DNA of 35,373 nt from the NCBI RefSeq assembly GCF_028282265.1, contig NZ_JANQIH010000189.1, positions 1-35,373 on the forward strand, in the 5' to 3' direction. The notes under the pieces are model-generated. The model did no database searches, was not told the origin of the DNA, and worked only from the letters and a program-made list of their open reading frames with translations. Position numbers and translations under genes: made by a program. This stretch comes from Allomuricauda sp. (GTDB lineage Bacteria > Bacteroidota > Bacteroidia > Flavobacteriales > Flavobacteriaceae). How positions within the stretch are numbered: position 1 is the first letter of the stretch; every line of letters begins with the position of its first letter. Below, in pieces: positions 1-9,579 of the stretch.

Positions 1-345
1 AGTTCTAGAGTCAATTAGAGTTGCATAGGGTTCACTTTCCAAACGTTTTCTTTTGTAAAGCAAAACATCTTTTCCATTTATTACTTCTCCAAACACAAAT
101 CCATCTTTTTCATAAAAATTCAGCTCAATGTCCATTAATTTAGCGTGAGTGAATTCCAGCTTTATTTTTTTAATTTCTCCAGCTTTATATTCTGTCGTTG
201 TAGATTTTCCTTCTTTTTCTTCAACTACTTTAGAGTTAATTAAAACAGCGTTTTCATCAGTTTCAGATATCGATTTTTTAGTTTCATTTAGCCAGTCAGT
301 TTGAAGTCCAAAAACGACAAATATTAAAATTAAAAATTTGTTCAT
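1..345 (-). CDS. hypothetical secreted protein, 3' end truncated by the window edge
   Basis: Manual reverse-strand translation from ATG at 345 stays open to position 1 (MNKFLILIFVVFGLQTDWLNETKKSISETDENAVLINSKVVEEKEGKST...). Signal-peptide-like N-terminus. Not in the ORF track because no stop lies in the window. Confidence 0.6.
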   Translation of the reverse strand, partial: MNKFLILIFVVFGLQTDWLNETKKSISETDENAVLINSKVVEEKEGKSTTTEYKAGEIKKIKLEFTHAKLMDIELNFYEKDGFVFGEVINGKDVLLYKRKRLESEPYATLIDSRT

Positions 346-367
346 AATGCTGGTTTTAAAATACCTA

Positions 368-566
368 CAACGGTTGAGCTATGAACAGTACGGGAGTAAA
401 AAAGCGTTTGCTTTCCGCCACGCAAGTAGCGAAATCTTTTTGTTTCGATTTATTTTTTCCTATTCAGAGCAAAATCCAAAAGATTTTGCGAACTTTATGA
501 AAATACGCAAACCTTGTGATAAAACCTGAAGCCCTTATTGTTTATAGGTTTTGTTGCCATTAGTAG
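368..566. repeat. hairpin-rich intergenic element A (cassette-junction-like)
   Basis: Starts CAACGGTTGAGCTATGA, ends TTATAGGTTTTGTTGCC; internal perfect hairpins GCAAAATC-CAAAA-GATTTTGC and CGAAA-N8-TTTCG. Ends resemble those of element B. Confidence 0.5.
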
Positions 567-634
567 TTTAACACAATTGTTCATCCCCCAATGTTTAGGA
601 CAGCTTTTGATATAAAACTAGCTTAAATAGACAT

Positions 635-1531
635 TTATAACTCGTCGAATAAAATATTTCCATCAGCATCATATTTCAAATTCCATTCTCTATAGGTTGA
701 ACTGAAGCTTGAACTTCTTGGAGTCGTAGTAAAAACTTCAAACCAATAAAGCGAATAATTGTTTTTTGAAAGAGACCGATAAAATAATTCTTCAAAAATT
801 AAAAATTCCCTAATGGGATTTTCTGCAGAGTCATAATTCTTAAATCTTTCACGAGTTTTTATGGTTTTATCTAATTCTTCGTCGTATTCTACGGTCACAA
901 TACTATCTAAGTTTTCATTATTGTTATAATAGAAAGAAGATTCTTTTGGAATAGTTAATGTTTTGTAAAGAATCTTTGAAATCTTTCCGTTCAAGTTATA
1001 CTCAAAATCCAAGGTGTCAGTTTTAACTGGGTCAGAAGTTTCAATTATCTTTTGAACTATGTTATTATTTGAATCGAGGATAAAAGTTCTCTTAAAAACG
1101 GGAATATCTAATTCTAGATTATTACTTAATTTTTCTATAATAATTTTATTTTCATCATAAATGACTTCATCTGAAATTGAGTCATCATAAAAATATCTAA
1201 TTCCGGTTTCTGGAGCTACATTAGGATTATATATGCCTCCAGTTCTTTTAGTTATTTGTCCGTCTTTATTATGAAAAATACTTATTTTTTTAGAGAGGTC
1301 GGGGAAAGGTATTCCATTGGGATAATTCATGTAAGAGATAATGTAATTAAAGATATTTTGCCTATCCTCGCTTTCTTCCATTACCTCCGGTTCCTCATTT
1401 ATACCTTCAATTTCCGACGTCGGCATGTCGTCTGAAGTTGAACAACTTAGAGTTTGAAAAAAGATGCTTAGCATAAGTATTCTTAAAATTGCGTTTGACT
1501 TGGTAAATCGCATAGGATTATTTTTAGGCAT
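635..1531 (-). CDS. hypothetical lipoprotein
   Basis: 298 aa ORF, N-terminal hydrophobic segment followed by lipobox-like LSCS; no recognised domain. Confidence 0.75.
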   Translation of the reverse strand: MPKNNPMRFTKSNAILRILMLSIFFQTLSCSTSDDMPTSEIEGINEEPEVMEESEDRQNIFNYIISYMNYPNGIPFPDLSKKISIFHNKDGQITKRTGGIYNPNVAPETGIRYFYDDSISDEVIYDENKIIIEKLSNNLELDIPVFKRTFILDSNNNIVQKIIETSDPVKTDTLDFEYNLNGKISKILYKTLTIPKESSFYYNNNENLDSIVTVEYDEELDKTIKTRERFKNYDSAENPIREFLIFEELFYRSLSKNNYSLYWFEVFTTTPRSSSFSSTYREWNLKYDADGNILFDEL

Positions 1532-1579
1532 ATTTAAAATTAGTTGATTTCAAGTTTAAAAAATGAAAATATTTTTAGA

Positions 1580-1723
1580 CTATTAATGCCAACGGCCACG
1601 GCTATGATTTGTGGTGGCCTTGGAAATCGTTAGATTTCCAGTCGAGGCAAACCCAGCCGTTGCTAGTTTCTAAATTTGAAAGTAACGAATTGCAGCTATA
1701 AATTATAGCCCTTGTTAGCTGCA
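1580..1723. repeat. hairpin-rich intergenic element B (cassette-junction-like)
   Basis: CAACGGCCACGGCTATGA ... GCTATAAATTATAGCCCTTGTTAGCTGCA; internal hairpin GGAAATC-GTTA-GATTTCC and palindrome GCTATAAATTATAGC; about 126 bp between the outer AAC and GTT. Confidence 0.5.
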
Positions 1724-1734
1724 GTTTTTGAATT

Positions 1735-2454
1735 TTATAGTATATCAATTTTCCTGTTGTCCATTGGATAAAAATGGTCAGACCAATATTCATTGCTCAA
1801 TCCTAGTTGGTTATTTTCATCAACGAGTTTCCATCGTTTTCCGTTAAATTGATACAACCTATAAGATTGTTTACAATAACTCGGGGTCATTTCGAAAACC
1901 GCATGTTGGACCGTTCTATTATTTCGTGTAGTAATTTTTATTTCTAGGTGTTTTCTTTTTTCGCTGGTTGTTAAATTATAATTAGGAAAATGTGATGACC
2001 TCGTTGGAATTCCAGGGATTTTGTCTGCTTTCGTGTTTTCATAAAAACAATCATGGTCAATTATAAATTTGCCATTTACATTTTTAGTTTTGCATTTCCG
2101 TATTTTATCTGCGTCGGTGACAAGTAAGCTTAAATCATAAATATTATAATCGCTTATACTTTGCAGTGTTCCATAATACTTTGATTTTTCAGTTCTTCCG
2201 ACAAGTCCAAATATTGCAAATCCATCACCCATTACTGATTTGTTCAGCTCCAAAGAAGTTTTGGTTAGCTTTTCGGATAGAATTTGATTGTCCTCTGTTA
2301 AGGTGCCTATTTTACCTTCAAGAGTTTCAATTTTTGATTTATTCTTAAGCTGATTTCCGCTGTGAATTAGCAGAGTCCCTATAAGTATAAACAAAGCGCC
2401 TAGTACCGTAAAGAGGTGTAATCCGAATATCGATATATCTGTCATTTTTGGCAT
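1735..2454 (-). CDS. hypothetical membrane-anchored protein
   Basis: 239 aa ORF with an N-terminal transmembrane segment (LHLFTVLGALFILIGTLLIHSG) followed by a coiled-coil-like stretch. Confidence 0.7.
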   Translation of the reverse strand: MPKMTDISIFGLHLFTVLGALFILIGTLLIHSGNQLKNKSKIETLEGKIGTLTEDNQILSEKLTKTSLELNKSVMGDGFAIFGLVGRTEKSKYYGTLQSISDYNIYDLSLLVTDADKIRKCKTKNVNGKFIIDHDCFYENTKADKIPGIPTRSSHFPNYNLTTSEKRKHLEIKITTRNNRTVQHAVFEMTPSYCKQSYRLYQFNGKRWKLVDENNQLGLSNEYWSDHFYPMDNRKIDIL

Positions 2455-2464
2455 TTGTTCAATT

Positions 2465-2640
2465 TGCAGCTAACACGTGTATATAAACAACCCCCTAAAT
2501 TTCCATAAATTCCAAAGGAAATCCAACAAGAATGCCCGTAAAGAGCGATGTACTTGTTTGTAACCAAGTATAAGCGTATACAAACGTTTCTTTTTTCTTA
2601 AACGCTTACAAACGGGTCTGATAAGTATGCTGTTTTTTAT
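2465..2640. repeat. intergenic element C next to radC, no convincing ORF
   Basis: Starts TGCAGCTAACACGTGTATATAAAC; contains near-repeats AAGCGTATACAAACG and AACGCTTACAAACG. Right boundary is approximate. Confidence 0.35.
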
Positions 2641-2707
2641 CTTCAATTTTTGACCTTCCAATCCCGCCCAATCCTTATTTATTTGCGGAAACCCCTATAT
2701 TTAGACC

Positions 2708-3406
2708 ATGCAACCAAAAACCGAATCTTTATCCATTAAAAACTGGGCCGACGACGACAAACCTCGTGAAAAACTTTTGCAAAAGGGGCGAGCCATACTT
2801 TCCGATTCCGAACTTATCGCTATTTTAATCGGGTCGGGCAACCGGTCCGAAAGTGCTGTGCAACTTTCGCAACGCATTTTGGCCTCGGTAAATCATAATC
2901 TTAACGATCTAGGCAGGTTGTCCGTAAGCCAACTGATGAAGTTCAAGGGTATCGGCGATGCCAAGGCTGTCACCATTGCAGCCGCGCTAGAGATCGGAAG
3001 GCGAAGAAGGGGGGAAGAGCTCAAAAAACTAGAAAAGATAAATAGCAGCCAAGATGCCTTTGAACTGCTGTATCCGCAAATAGGGGAACTTGAACATGAA
3101 GAATTTTGGATTGTTTATCTCAATAATTCGAACAAAGTGATGCACAAGTCCCAATTGAGCAAAGGGGGCATTACGGGTACTTTGGTCGATGTGAGGTTGG
3201 TATTGAAACAGGCCCTTGAACTTGGCGCTGTGGCCCTGATATTGGCCCATAACCATCCCTCGGGAACCTTAAAGCCCAGTAGTGCCGATAAACAACTGAC
3301 GCAAAAACTCAAAATCGCCGCAGAGGCATTGGATATTAAAGTTCTGGACCATTTGATTTTGGCTCAAGACAATTATCTGAGCTTTGCCGATGCTGGAATT
3401 TTATAA
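2708..3406 (+). CDS. radC: RadC family protein (JAB/MPN domain)
   Basis: 232 aa; N-terminal HhH-like region (LMKFKGIGDAKAVTIAAALEIGRR) and JAB motif ALILAHNHPSGTLKPSSADKQLT. Confidence 0.95.
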   Translation: MQPKTESLSIKNWADDDKPREKLLQKGRAILSDSELIAILIGSGNRSESAVQLSQRILASVNHNLNDLGRLSVSQLMKFKGIGDAKAVTIAAALEIGRRRRGEELKKLEKINSSQDAFELLYPQIGELEHEEFWIVYLNNSNKVMHKSQLSKGGITGTLVDVRLVLKQALELGAVALILAHNHPSGTLKPSSADKQLTQKLKIAAEALDIKVLDHLILAQDNYLSFADAGIL

Positions 3407-3411
3407 TTAAC

Positions 3412-4707
3412 ATGCTACTCGTCTATACCCATAAAATCACAAATCGGCTTTCCTACACGGCGAAGCAGATTTTTGATGGTATTCTGGGTATAGAGACCTC
3501 CTTTACCACCAAGGTTGAGGATTTCATCAAACATAAGGGACCTAAAATTACCTATTCCAAACAACCCCTACAGAACGAATTCTTTATTCGTAGCAACGAC
3601 CTGCTGTTCGAACAGGGGATAAACGATTTTTCAATCAGTGTAGAGCATTGGGACGGAATTCCTTGCTTTTTCGCTTGTGATGAAAAAAGTTCAATACCCT
3701 ACGATGTTTTATCGGCAAGTTTCTTTTTGCTAAGCCGCTACGAGGAATATTTGCCCCACGTAAAGGATAGTTTTGGGCGATTTCCCGCTAAGGAGAGTTT
3801 GGCGCACCAAAACGGTTTTTTGGAGCTACCGGTGGTTGATTTATGGGCGTATAAGCTGTTCAGAAAGCTTAAGGAACGTTTTCCCGACATGGAGCGTAAA
3901 AAAAGAAAATATCGCTTCTCATCCATTGTCAATGTCACCACTTCCCATGCGTATGCCTACCGAGGGATATCGCGCTCCCTAGGAGGTTTTTTACTCGATT
4001 TGGGTAATTTCCGATTGAGACGTGTGGCTGAAAGAACAGCTGTTCTGTTGGGCCTATCAAAGGATCCTTACGATAACTTTGAAACCTTGGTAGGCATTCA
4101 TAAGGGGTTCCCAATTAGAACCATGTTCTTTTTTCAGTTTGCCGAGTATTCGGCCCATGATAAGAACATTTCTACAAACAATAACAAGTTTAGATATCTC
4201 ATTAAATCAATGGCCGATTACAGTAAGGTGTCACTGAGTACCTCTTATTTGTCGTCGACCAACACCGAGGTTCTTGAAGAGGAAAAAAGACGCCTGGGCG
4301 ACCTGATTCATCGCCCCATCACCTATTCTAGGTTAAGATACAATCGGGTCAATGTGCCAATTACCTATCGCAACCTAGTCGATGTTGAGTTCACCGACGA
4401 TTTTTCTATGGGGTATACTCACGAAATAGGGTTTCGGGCCGGGACCTGCACTCCTTTCTATTTTTATGATATCCCACTGGAAACAAAACAGCCCCTAAAA
4501 GTGCATCCTTTTGCAGGATTTGACTACGCCTTTATGAAATACAAAAAGGCCAATGAGGTCTTTGCGAAAATGGATACGGTATTTCGGTCGGTGAAGGAGG
4601 TAAATGGGGAGCTTGTTGTGGTTTTCTCAAATGAGTTGCTTGGCAGCCCCCACAAAATCAATTGGATGGAACTTTATAAAGCCCTTTTAAAGAGATACTA
4701 TGTTTAA
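3412..4707 (+). CDS. polysaccharide deacetylase family-like protein
   Basis: 431 aa; resembles the flavobacterial family beginning MLLxYTHKIT with FEQGxxDF and ...HPFAGFDYAFMKYKK... segments. Confidence 0.65.
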   Translation: MLLVYTHKITNRLSYTAKQIFDGILGIETSFTTKVEDFIKHKGPKITYSKQPLQNEFFIRSNDLLFEQGINDFSISVEHWDGIPCFFACDEKSSIPYDVLSASFFLLSRYEEYLPHVKDSFGRFPAKESLAHQNGFLELPVVDLWAYKLFRKLKERFPDMERKKRKYRFSSIVNVTTSHAYAYRGISRSLGGFLLDLGNFRLRRVAERTAVLLGLSKDPYDNFETLVGIHKGFPIRTMFFFQFAEYSAHDKNISTNNNKFRYLIKSMADYSKVSLSTSYLSSTNTEVLEEEKRRLGDLIHRPITYSRLRYNRVNVPITYRNLVDVEFTDDFSMGYTHEIGFRAGTCTPFYFYDIPLETKQPLKVHPFAGFDYAFMKYKKANEVFAKMDTVFRSVKEVNGELVVVFSNELLGSPHKINWMELYKALLKRYYV

Positions 4708-5389
4708 AGGATTGGTTACCGATGTCTTTTTTGATTTGGACCACACTCTGTGGGATTTTGAAAAAAACTCCAAACTCACCTTCGATAAAATACTTAATTC
4801 AAATAAGGTTGAAGTGAACCTTGAGGAATTCATGTCGGTGTACCGACCGATTAATTTAGAATTCTGGAAATTGTATCGCGAAAATCGCATTGAAAAATCT
4901 GAGCTTCGTTATCAAAGGCTCAAAAGAACTTTTGATTCTTTAAATGTACCTGTATCGGACCGGACCATTAATACGCTGGCTGAGGAATATATTGACCTTC
5001 TATCTTCATTCAACCATTTGATTCCCAATGCTGTTGAGGTGTTGAGGTACCTCTCACCCAAATATCGATTACACATTATCACCAACGGGTTTGAGGAAAT
5101 TCAGGAAAAAAAACTGAGAAACTCAAATATTCATCATTTTTTTGGTCAGATTATCGATTCTGAGACAGCAGGGGTAAAAAAACCCCATCCCCGTATTTTT
5201 CAAATGGCTCTTGAAAAGGCCCAAGTGGCTGCCGATAAGTCAGTTATGATAGGTGATAATTTGGAAGCCGATGTGATGGGAGCGAAACAATTGGGCTTCC
5301 ATGCCGTGCATTTCAACGTACATAATGACCCAGAGCACGATTTGTGCAAAACAATAGATGACCTTCTTGAAATAAAAAGCATTTTGTAG
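4700..5389 (+). CDS. YjjG family noncanonical pyrimidine nucleotidase (HAD superfamily)
   Basis: 229 aa; HAD motifs DVFFDLDHTLWDFEKN, ITNGF, KKPHPRIF, MIGDNLEADVMGA. Overlaps the upstream CDS by 8 bp. Confidence 0.92.
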   Translation: MFKGLVTDVFFDLDHTLWDFEKNSKLTFDKILNSNKVEVNLEEFMSVYRPINLEFWKLYRENRIEKSELRYQRLKRTFDSLNVPVSDRTINTLAEEYIDLLSSFNHLIPNAVEVLRYLSPKYRLHIITNGFEEIQEKKLRNSNIHHFFGQIIDSETAGVKKPHPRIFQMALEKAQVAADKSVMIGDNLEADVMGAKQLGFHAVHFNVHNDPEHDLCKTIDDLLEIKSIL

Positions 5390-5446
5390 AGTTATAGTAG
5401 GGTATACCGACCTCGTCATTGTTTCATCTAAAAAAGTAAGATTGCT

Positions 5447-5998
5447 ATGAAAGCATTTTTCAAGTGCTTATGTACACTTATCCTTTTATCGACAGGGGTG
5501 TGGTCTTGTTCTGAAGAACAGGATTTTGACCAGTTTGATGATCTCTCCATAACCCCAACACTGGCGTCAAGTCTTTTTTCGGTGGAAGCCGAGGAGAGCT
5601 TTATCAACTCGGTTCCTGTTGTAAATACGTTTTACAGCAACACTTTTAATTTTGACCCATTCAACGAGAATTTTGTAGCTGAAAGGTTGTTGGAAGGTAC
5701 GATCAACTATGAGTTTGTGAATTCCACAAGCAAACCTATAGCTATTACTATTGAATTTTTGGATGAAGCAGGGAATATTCTGGATACAGAGATATTTGAT
5801 ATTGCTGCCGGTCCAGGATTTACAGCAACCCGTGATGTGACCTATGGTACTGGTGGAAAACCTTTGGCAATCTTAACCACAACTTCTCAGATAAGGGTGA
5901 ATGGATTCAATCTGGGAGATAACATGAGCGTATCTTCTGAATCCGACCCAAGAATAATTATGAACTCTGCCGCTGAATTCTTATTTCGATTAGAATGA
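5447..5998 (+). CDS. hypothetical lipoprotein
   Basis: 183 aa, signal peptide with lipobox-like VWSC; stop overlaps the next start (ATGA). Confidence 0.75.
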   Translation: MKAFFKCLCTLILLSTGVWSCSEEQDFDQFDDLSITPTLASSLFSVEAEESFINSVPVVNTFYSNTFNFDPFNENFVAERLLEGTINYEFVNSTSKPIAITIEFLDEAGNILDTEIFDIAAGPGFTATRDVTYGTGGKPLAILTTTSQIRVNGFNLGDNMSVSSESDPRIIMNSAAEFLFRLE

Positions 5999-7449
5999 GG
6001 TTCAAATTCATAGTGTTGTTTCCCATCATTTTGATGGTATTTGGCCTGCATTCCCAAAATAAGCAGTTGCTCTATGATTTCTATGAAATTCCACAGTCAT
6101 TGATGGTGAACCCTGGGGTCAATGCCCAAGAAAGATGGCATGTGGGAGTTCCCGTAATATCAGGACTTTCACTTCAAGCAGCTACTAGCGGGGTCACGGT
6201 AAACGACCTTTTCGCCAATGACGGAATCGATTTCAATGTTAAGGTAAGGGAACGGGTCTTGGATGCCATGGGCAGAAGGGACGATTTTAGCACAACCACC
6301 CAAATTGAAGTAATTAGCTTTGGGTATCGAGGTAGAAATAGGCCCGATGATTATTATTCATTCGGTATGTACGGTGAGACCGATGTTATTGTCTATTGGC
6401 CGAGAGATTTAGCAATATTGGCCTTTGAAGGCAATGGGGGTGCCAATATTGGAAGAGGTTTTGACCTTGGCCACTTGAATGTAAGGGGTGAAATGGTCAA
6501 CGTTTTTCATTTCGGAGTCAACCGGAAAATGAACGATGCCCTTACTCTTGGCGTTAGGGCCAAACTATACTCAAGTATTTTCAATTTTAAATCGGTCAAC
6601 AATTCAGGAACTTTTAGTACCGTACCAGGGGAGAACAATACACTGGCCAATACAATAACAGCAGATATGCAACTTCAAACGGCCGGGGTGGAAGGGTTTA
6701 TTGATATTCTTGAACAGGATGGAGGTAGAAGAGATGATTTAGAGCGATTATTTGCCCAAAGAGTGCTATTGGGAGGAAATCTGGGAGTTGGTTTTGACGC
6801 GGGTTTCACATACAAACTGAATCCGCAGACCACTATTACCGGAAGCATTCTTGATGTCGGGTTCATCTATAACACCAAGGATATCAAAAACTATACGCTA
6901 CAGGGAAGTGCGAGCAATGAAGGAATCAATATTTTCTTGCCTGAGGATATTGACGATTTGGGTGCTGATTTATGGCAAGAATTGGTTGATGAAATAGAAG
7001 CAGCCGTTCCCTTTGAGGATAACAGCGACGGTTTTATAAGCTTTAGACCGCTAAAGGTGTACGGCTCAATTCGGTATGATTTTGGTCAAGGAGGGAAAAC
7101 ACTTTCTCGGGAATGTGGTTGTGCCATAAATGTAACAGAGAGCACCACTACCGATTATTACAAAAACAGCGTAGGCGGGCAGTTGTTTGTGATAAAAAGA
7201 CCTTTAGGGTTCCAGCCAGCACTTACCGGATTCTATCAAAGAAGATTTGGCCGGACTTTTACATTGAAAACTACCTACACAGTAGATAAATACTCCTTTT
7301 CCAATGTGGGATTGGGCATCAATCTTCAAGCCGGTCCCATTAATTTTTATCTTCTAGGAGATAATCTTTTGGCCTATCGCAACATAGCCGACAGTCATTA
7401 CGCTTCTTTACAGTTCGGAATTAATATTCTATCTTGGAACGATAATTGA
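5995..7449 (+). CDS. DUF5723-like outer-membrane protein
   Basis: 484 aa; signal peptide, beta-strand-rich, N-terminus MVNPGVNAQERWHVGVPVISGLSLQ typical of this Bacteroidota family. Confidence 0.7.
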   Translation: MRFKFIVLFPIILMVFGLHSQNKQLLYDFYEIPQSLMVNPGVNAQERWHVGVPVISGLSLQAATSGVTVNDLFANDGIDFNVKVRERVLDAMGRRDDFSTTTQIEVISFGYRGRNRPDDYYSFGMYGETDVIVYWPRDLAILAFEGNGGANIGRGFDLGHLNVRGEMVNVFHFGVNRKMNDALTLGVRAKLYSSIFNFKSVNNSGTFSTVPGENNTLANTITADMQLQTAGVEGFIDILEQDGGRRDDLERLFAQRVLLGGNLGVGFDAGFTYKLNPQTTITGSILDVGFIYNTKDIKNYTLQGSASNEGINIFLPEDIDDLGADLWQELVDEIEAAVPFEDNSDGFISFRPLKVYGSIRYDFGQGGKTLSRECGCAINVTESTTTDYYKNSVGGQLFVIKRPLGFQPALTGFYQRRFGRTFTLKTTYTVDKYSFSNVGLGINLQAGPINFYLLGDNLLAYRNIADSHYASLQFGINILSWNDN

Positions 7450-7462
7450 TTCTAAACAATAC

Positions 7463-8305
7463 ATGAGATCAAGAGTATTATTTTTTTTAATGATAGCCTT
7501 ATTGGGCACCCAATTGGGTATGGCACAATTCAATCAATACAAATATATCGTGGTACCTAAAAAGTTTGATGCTTTTAAAGATTCCAATCAGCATCAAACA
7601 AGCACTATGCTAAAGTATATGCTTGCCCAAAGGGGTTTTAATGTGGTCTATGATGATGCTATGCCCGAAGAACTTTTTAAAAACAGATGTTTAGGGTTGT
7701 ATACAGATATTGATGATGTTTCTGGAATGTTTACCACGAAACTTTCCGTAGTTTTTAATGATTGCCAATCAAAAGAGGTCTTTAGAACTATTGAGGGTAG
7801 AAGCAAGATTAAAGACTATAAGGAAGCTTACAAAGACGCAATGCAAAAGGCTTTTGTTTCCTTTGATGGAATCGAATACAGTTATCAGCCTGTTGAGGCA
7901 AAAGAGGAAACGGCAAAGGAAGAAACTCTTACCATTAGTTTTAGAAATGATGTAAAGACCCTGGAAGAAAAAAAAGATACTAAGCTGATAGAGCAGGTTG
8001 CGACTCCAGAAAATCAAACGTACAAAAATCTTGAGCCGACACCATCGGACTACGTTAAGGCCGGAAAAGATTCCGAAGGCGATATGATGGAATTGCTCTA
8101 CGCGCAGCCTACTGAAAATGGATACCAACTTGTGGATAGTACACCAGAAATAAGATTAAGACTGGTTCGCAGTTCTTTGGATAACCTTTATTTTGTGGGT
8201 GGCGACAAGGGCAACGGTATTGTTTTTCAAAAAGATGGTTCTTGGTGGTTGGAGAAGATTGAAAATGGAGAAAAGAGTACCAAAAAACTGAATCTCAAAT
8301 TTTAG
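7463..8305 (+). CDS. hypothetical secreted protein
   Basis: 280 aa; signal peptide MRSRVLFFLMIALLGTQLGMAQ; 13 bp after the upstream CDS. Confidence 0.7.
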   Translation: MRSRVLFFLMIALLGTQLGMAQFNQYKYIVVPKKFDAFKDSNQHQTSTMLKYMLAQRGFNVVYDDAMPEELFKNRCLGLYTDIDDVSGMFTTKLSVVFNDCQSKEVFRTIEGRSKIKDYKEAYKDAMQKAFVSFDGIEYSYQPVEAKEETAKEETLTISFRNDVKTLEEKKDTKLIEQVATPENQTYKNLEPTPSDYVKAGKDSEGDMMELLYAQPTENGYQLVDSTPEIRLRLVRSSLDNLYFVGGDKGNGIVFQKDGSWWLEKIENGEKSTKKLNLKF

Positions 8306-9579
8306 AACTCATATTTTCCCTTCCAGCGCTTTTTTAAAAAGTCTTTCATGGCTTTTTCCCTGCTGTTTTCGCCTGGCCTGTAAAAAGTAGTCCCTGAAAT
8401 CTCTTCCGGTAAAAATTCCATATCGGCAAAATTATCGGTATGATCATGTGCATAAAGATACCCCGAACCATAACCAAGTTCCTTCATAAGCTTTGTCGGG
8501 GCATTTCTAATTTCCAAAGGCACGGATAAATCCCCGGTCTCTTTTACTTTGCTTTGCGCTTCTTGTATGGCAAGATAACTGGCATTACTCTTGGGAGAAC
8601 TGGCTAAATAGGTGGCACATTGACTTAATATGATTCTCGCTTCTGGGTACCCGATGGTGTTAACCGCCTGAAAAGTTGTATTGGCCAGTACCAGTGCCGT
8701 AGGATTTGCATTACCGATATCCTCAGAAGCCAATATCACCATTCTACGGGCAATGAATTTTACGTCCTCACCGCCTTCAATCATTCTTGCCAACCAATAG
8801 ACAGCGGCATTAGGGTCACTGCCCCTGATTGATTTAATGAAAGCAGAAATAATATCGTAATGCTGTTCCCCTGTTTTATCGTAAAGCACCGTATTTTTCT
8901 GAACCTTGTTCAAAACCAGTTCGTTGGTTATGGAAATTTTTTTGGATTCATCTACTCCAACGATTAATTCAAAAATGTTCAAAAGCTTTCTGCCATCTCC
9001 CCCAGATAGTCTAAAGAGCGCTTCGGTTTCCTTTAGCTCAATCTTCCTCTTTTTCAGTATTGGGTCGGTTTCCATTGCCCTTTTCAATAGGGCTTGTAAG
9101 TCGTCTTTCCCAAAAGGGTTCAACACATAGACCTGACATCGGGATAAGAGGGCCGGAATTACCTCAAAACTAGGATTTTCGGTGGTTGCGCCAATCAAGG
9201 TCACCCAACCTTTTTCTACGGCACCCAAAAGTGAGTCTTGCTGCGACTTACTGAACCTATGAATTTCATCAATGAACAAAATCGGATTTTTGGTAGTAAA
9301 GAGGCCGCCACTTTGCTTGGCCTTTTCAATCACTTCCCTAACGTCTTTCACCCCACTGCTTATGGCACTTAGTGTGTAGAATGGCCGTTGACTTTCTTCA
9401 GCAATGATTTGGGCCAAAGTGGTCTTCCCGGTACCTGGGGGACCCCAAAAGATAAGCGATGGAATATTGCCACTTTTTATTTGTTGTGTCAAAGCCCCAT
9501 TTTTCCCAACCAGGTGAAGTTGGCTCACGTAATCTTCTAGCGTTTTCGGGCGAACGCGCTCTGCCAAGGGTACATTCAT
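8302..9579 (-). CDS. rarA: replication-associated recombination protein A (AAA+ ATPase, RarA/MgsA)
   Basis: 425 aa; Walker [13 protein letters not shown], Walker [17 protein letters not shown], RarA-type C-terminal region. Confidence 0.95.
   Translation of the reverse strand: MNVPLAERVRPKTLEDYVSQLHLVGKNGALTQQIKSGNIPSLIFWGPPGTGKTTLAQIIAEESQRPFYTLSAISSGVKDVREVIEKAKQSGGLFTTKNPILFIDEIHRFSKSQQDSLLGAVEKGWVTLIGATTENPSFEVIPALLSRCQVYVLNPFGKDDLQALLKRAMETDPILKKRKIELKETEALFRLSGGDGRKLLNIFELIVGVDESKKISITNELVLNKVQKNTVLYDKTGEQHYDIISAFIKSIRGSDPNAAVYWLARMIEGGEDVKFIARRMVILASEDIGNANPTALVLANTTFQAVNTIGYPEARIILSQCATYLASSPKSNASYLAIQEAQSKVKETGDLSVPLEIRNAPTKLMKELGYGSGYLYAHDHTDNFADMEFLPEEISGTTFYRPGENSREKAMKDFLKKRWKGKYEF

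Noticed and set aside
338-529. ORF 338..529 (+, 63 aa) inside element A
   Set aside because: Lies across inverted repeats of the noncoding element; no protein-like features.
1602-1793. ORF 1602..1793 (-) and ORF 2470..2661 (-)
   Set aside because: Both overlap structured intergenic elements and have low-complexity, unconvincing translations.
7769-8128. Antisense ORF of 119 aa
   Set aside because: Entirely antisense to the 7463-8305 CDS, which has a clear signal peptide and good coding context.
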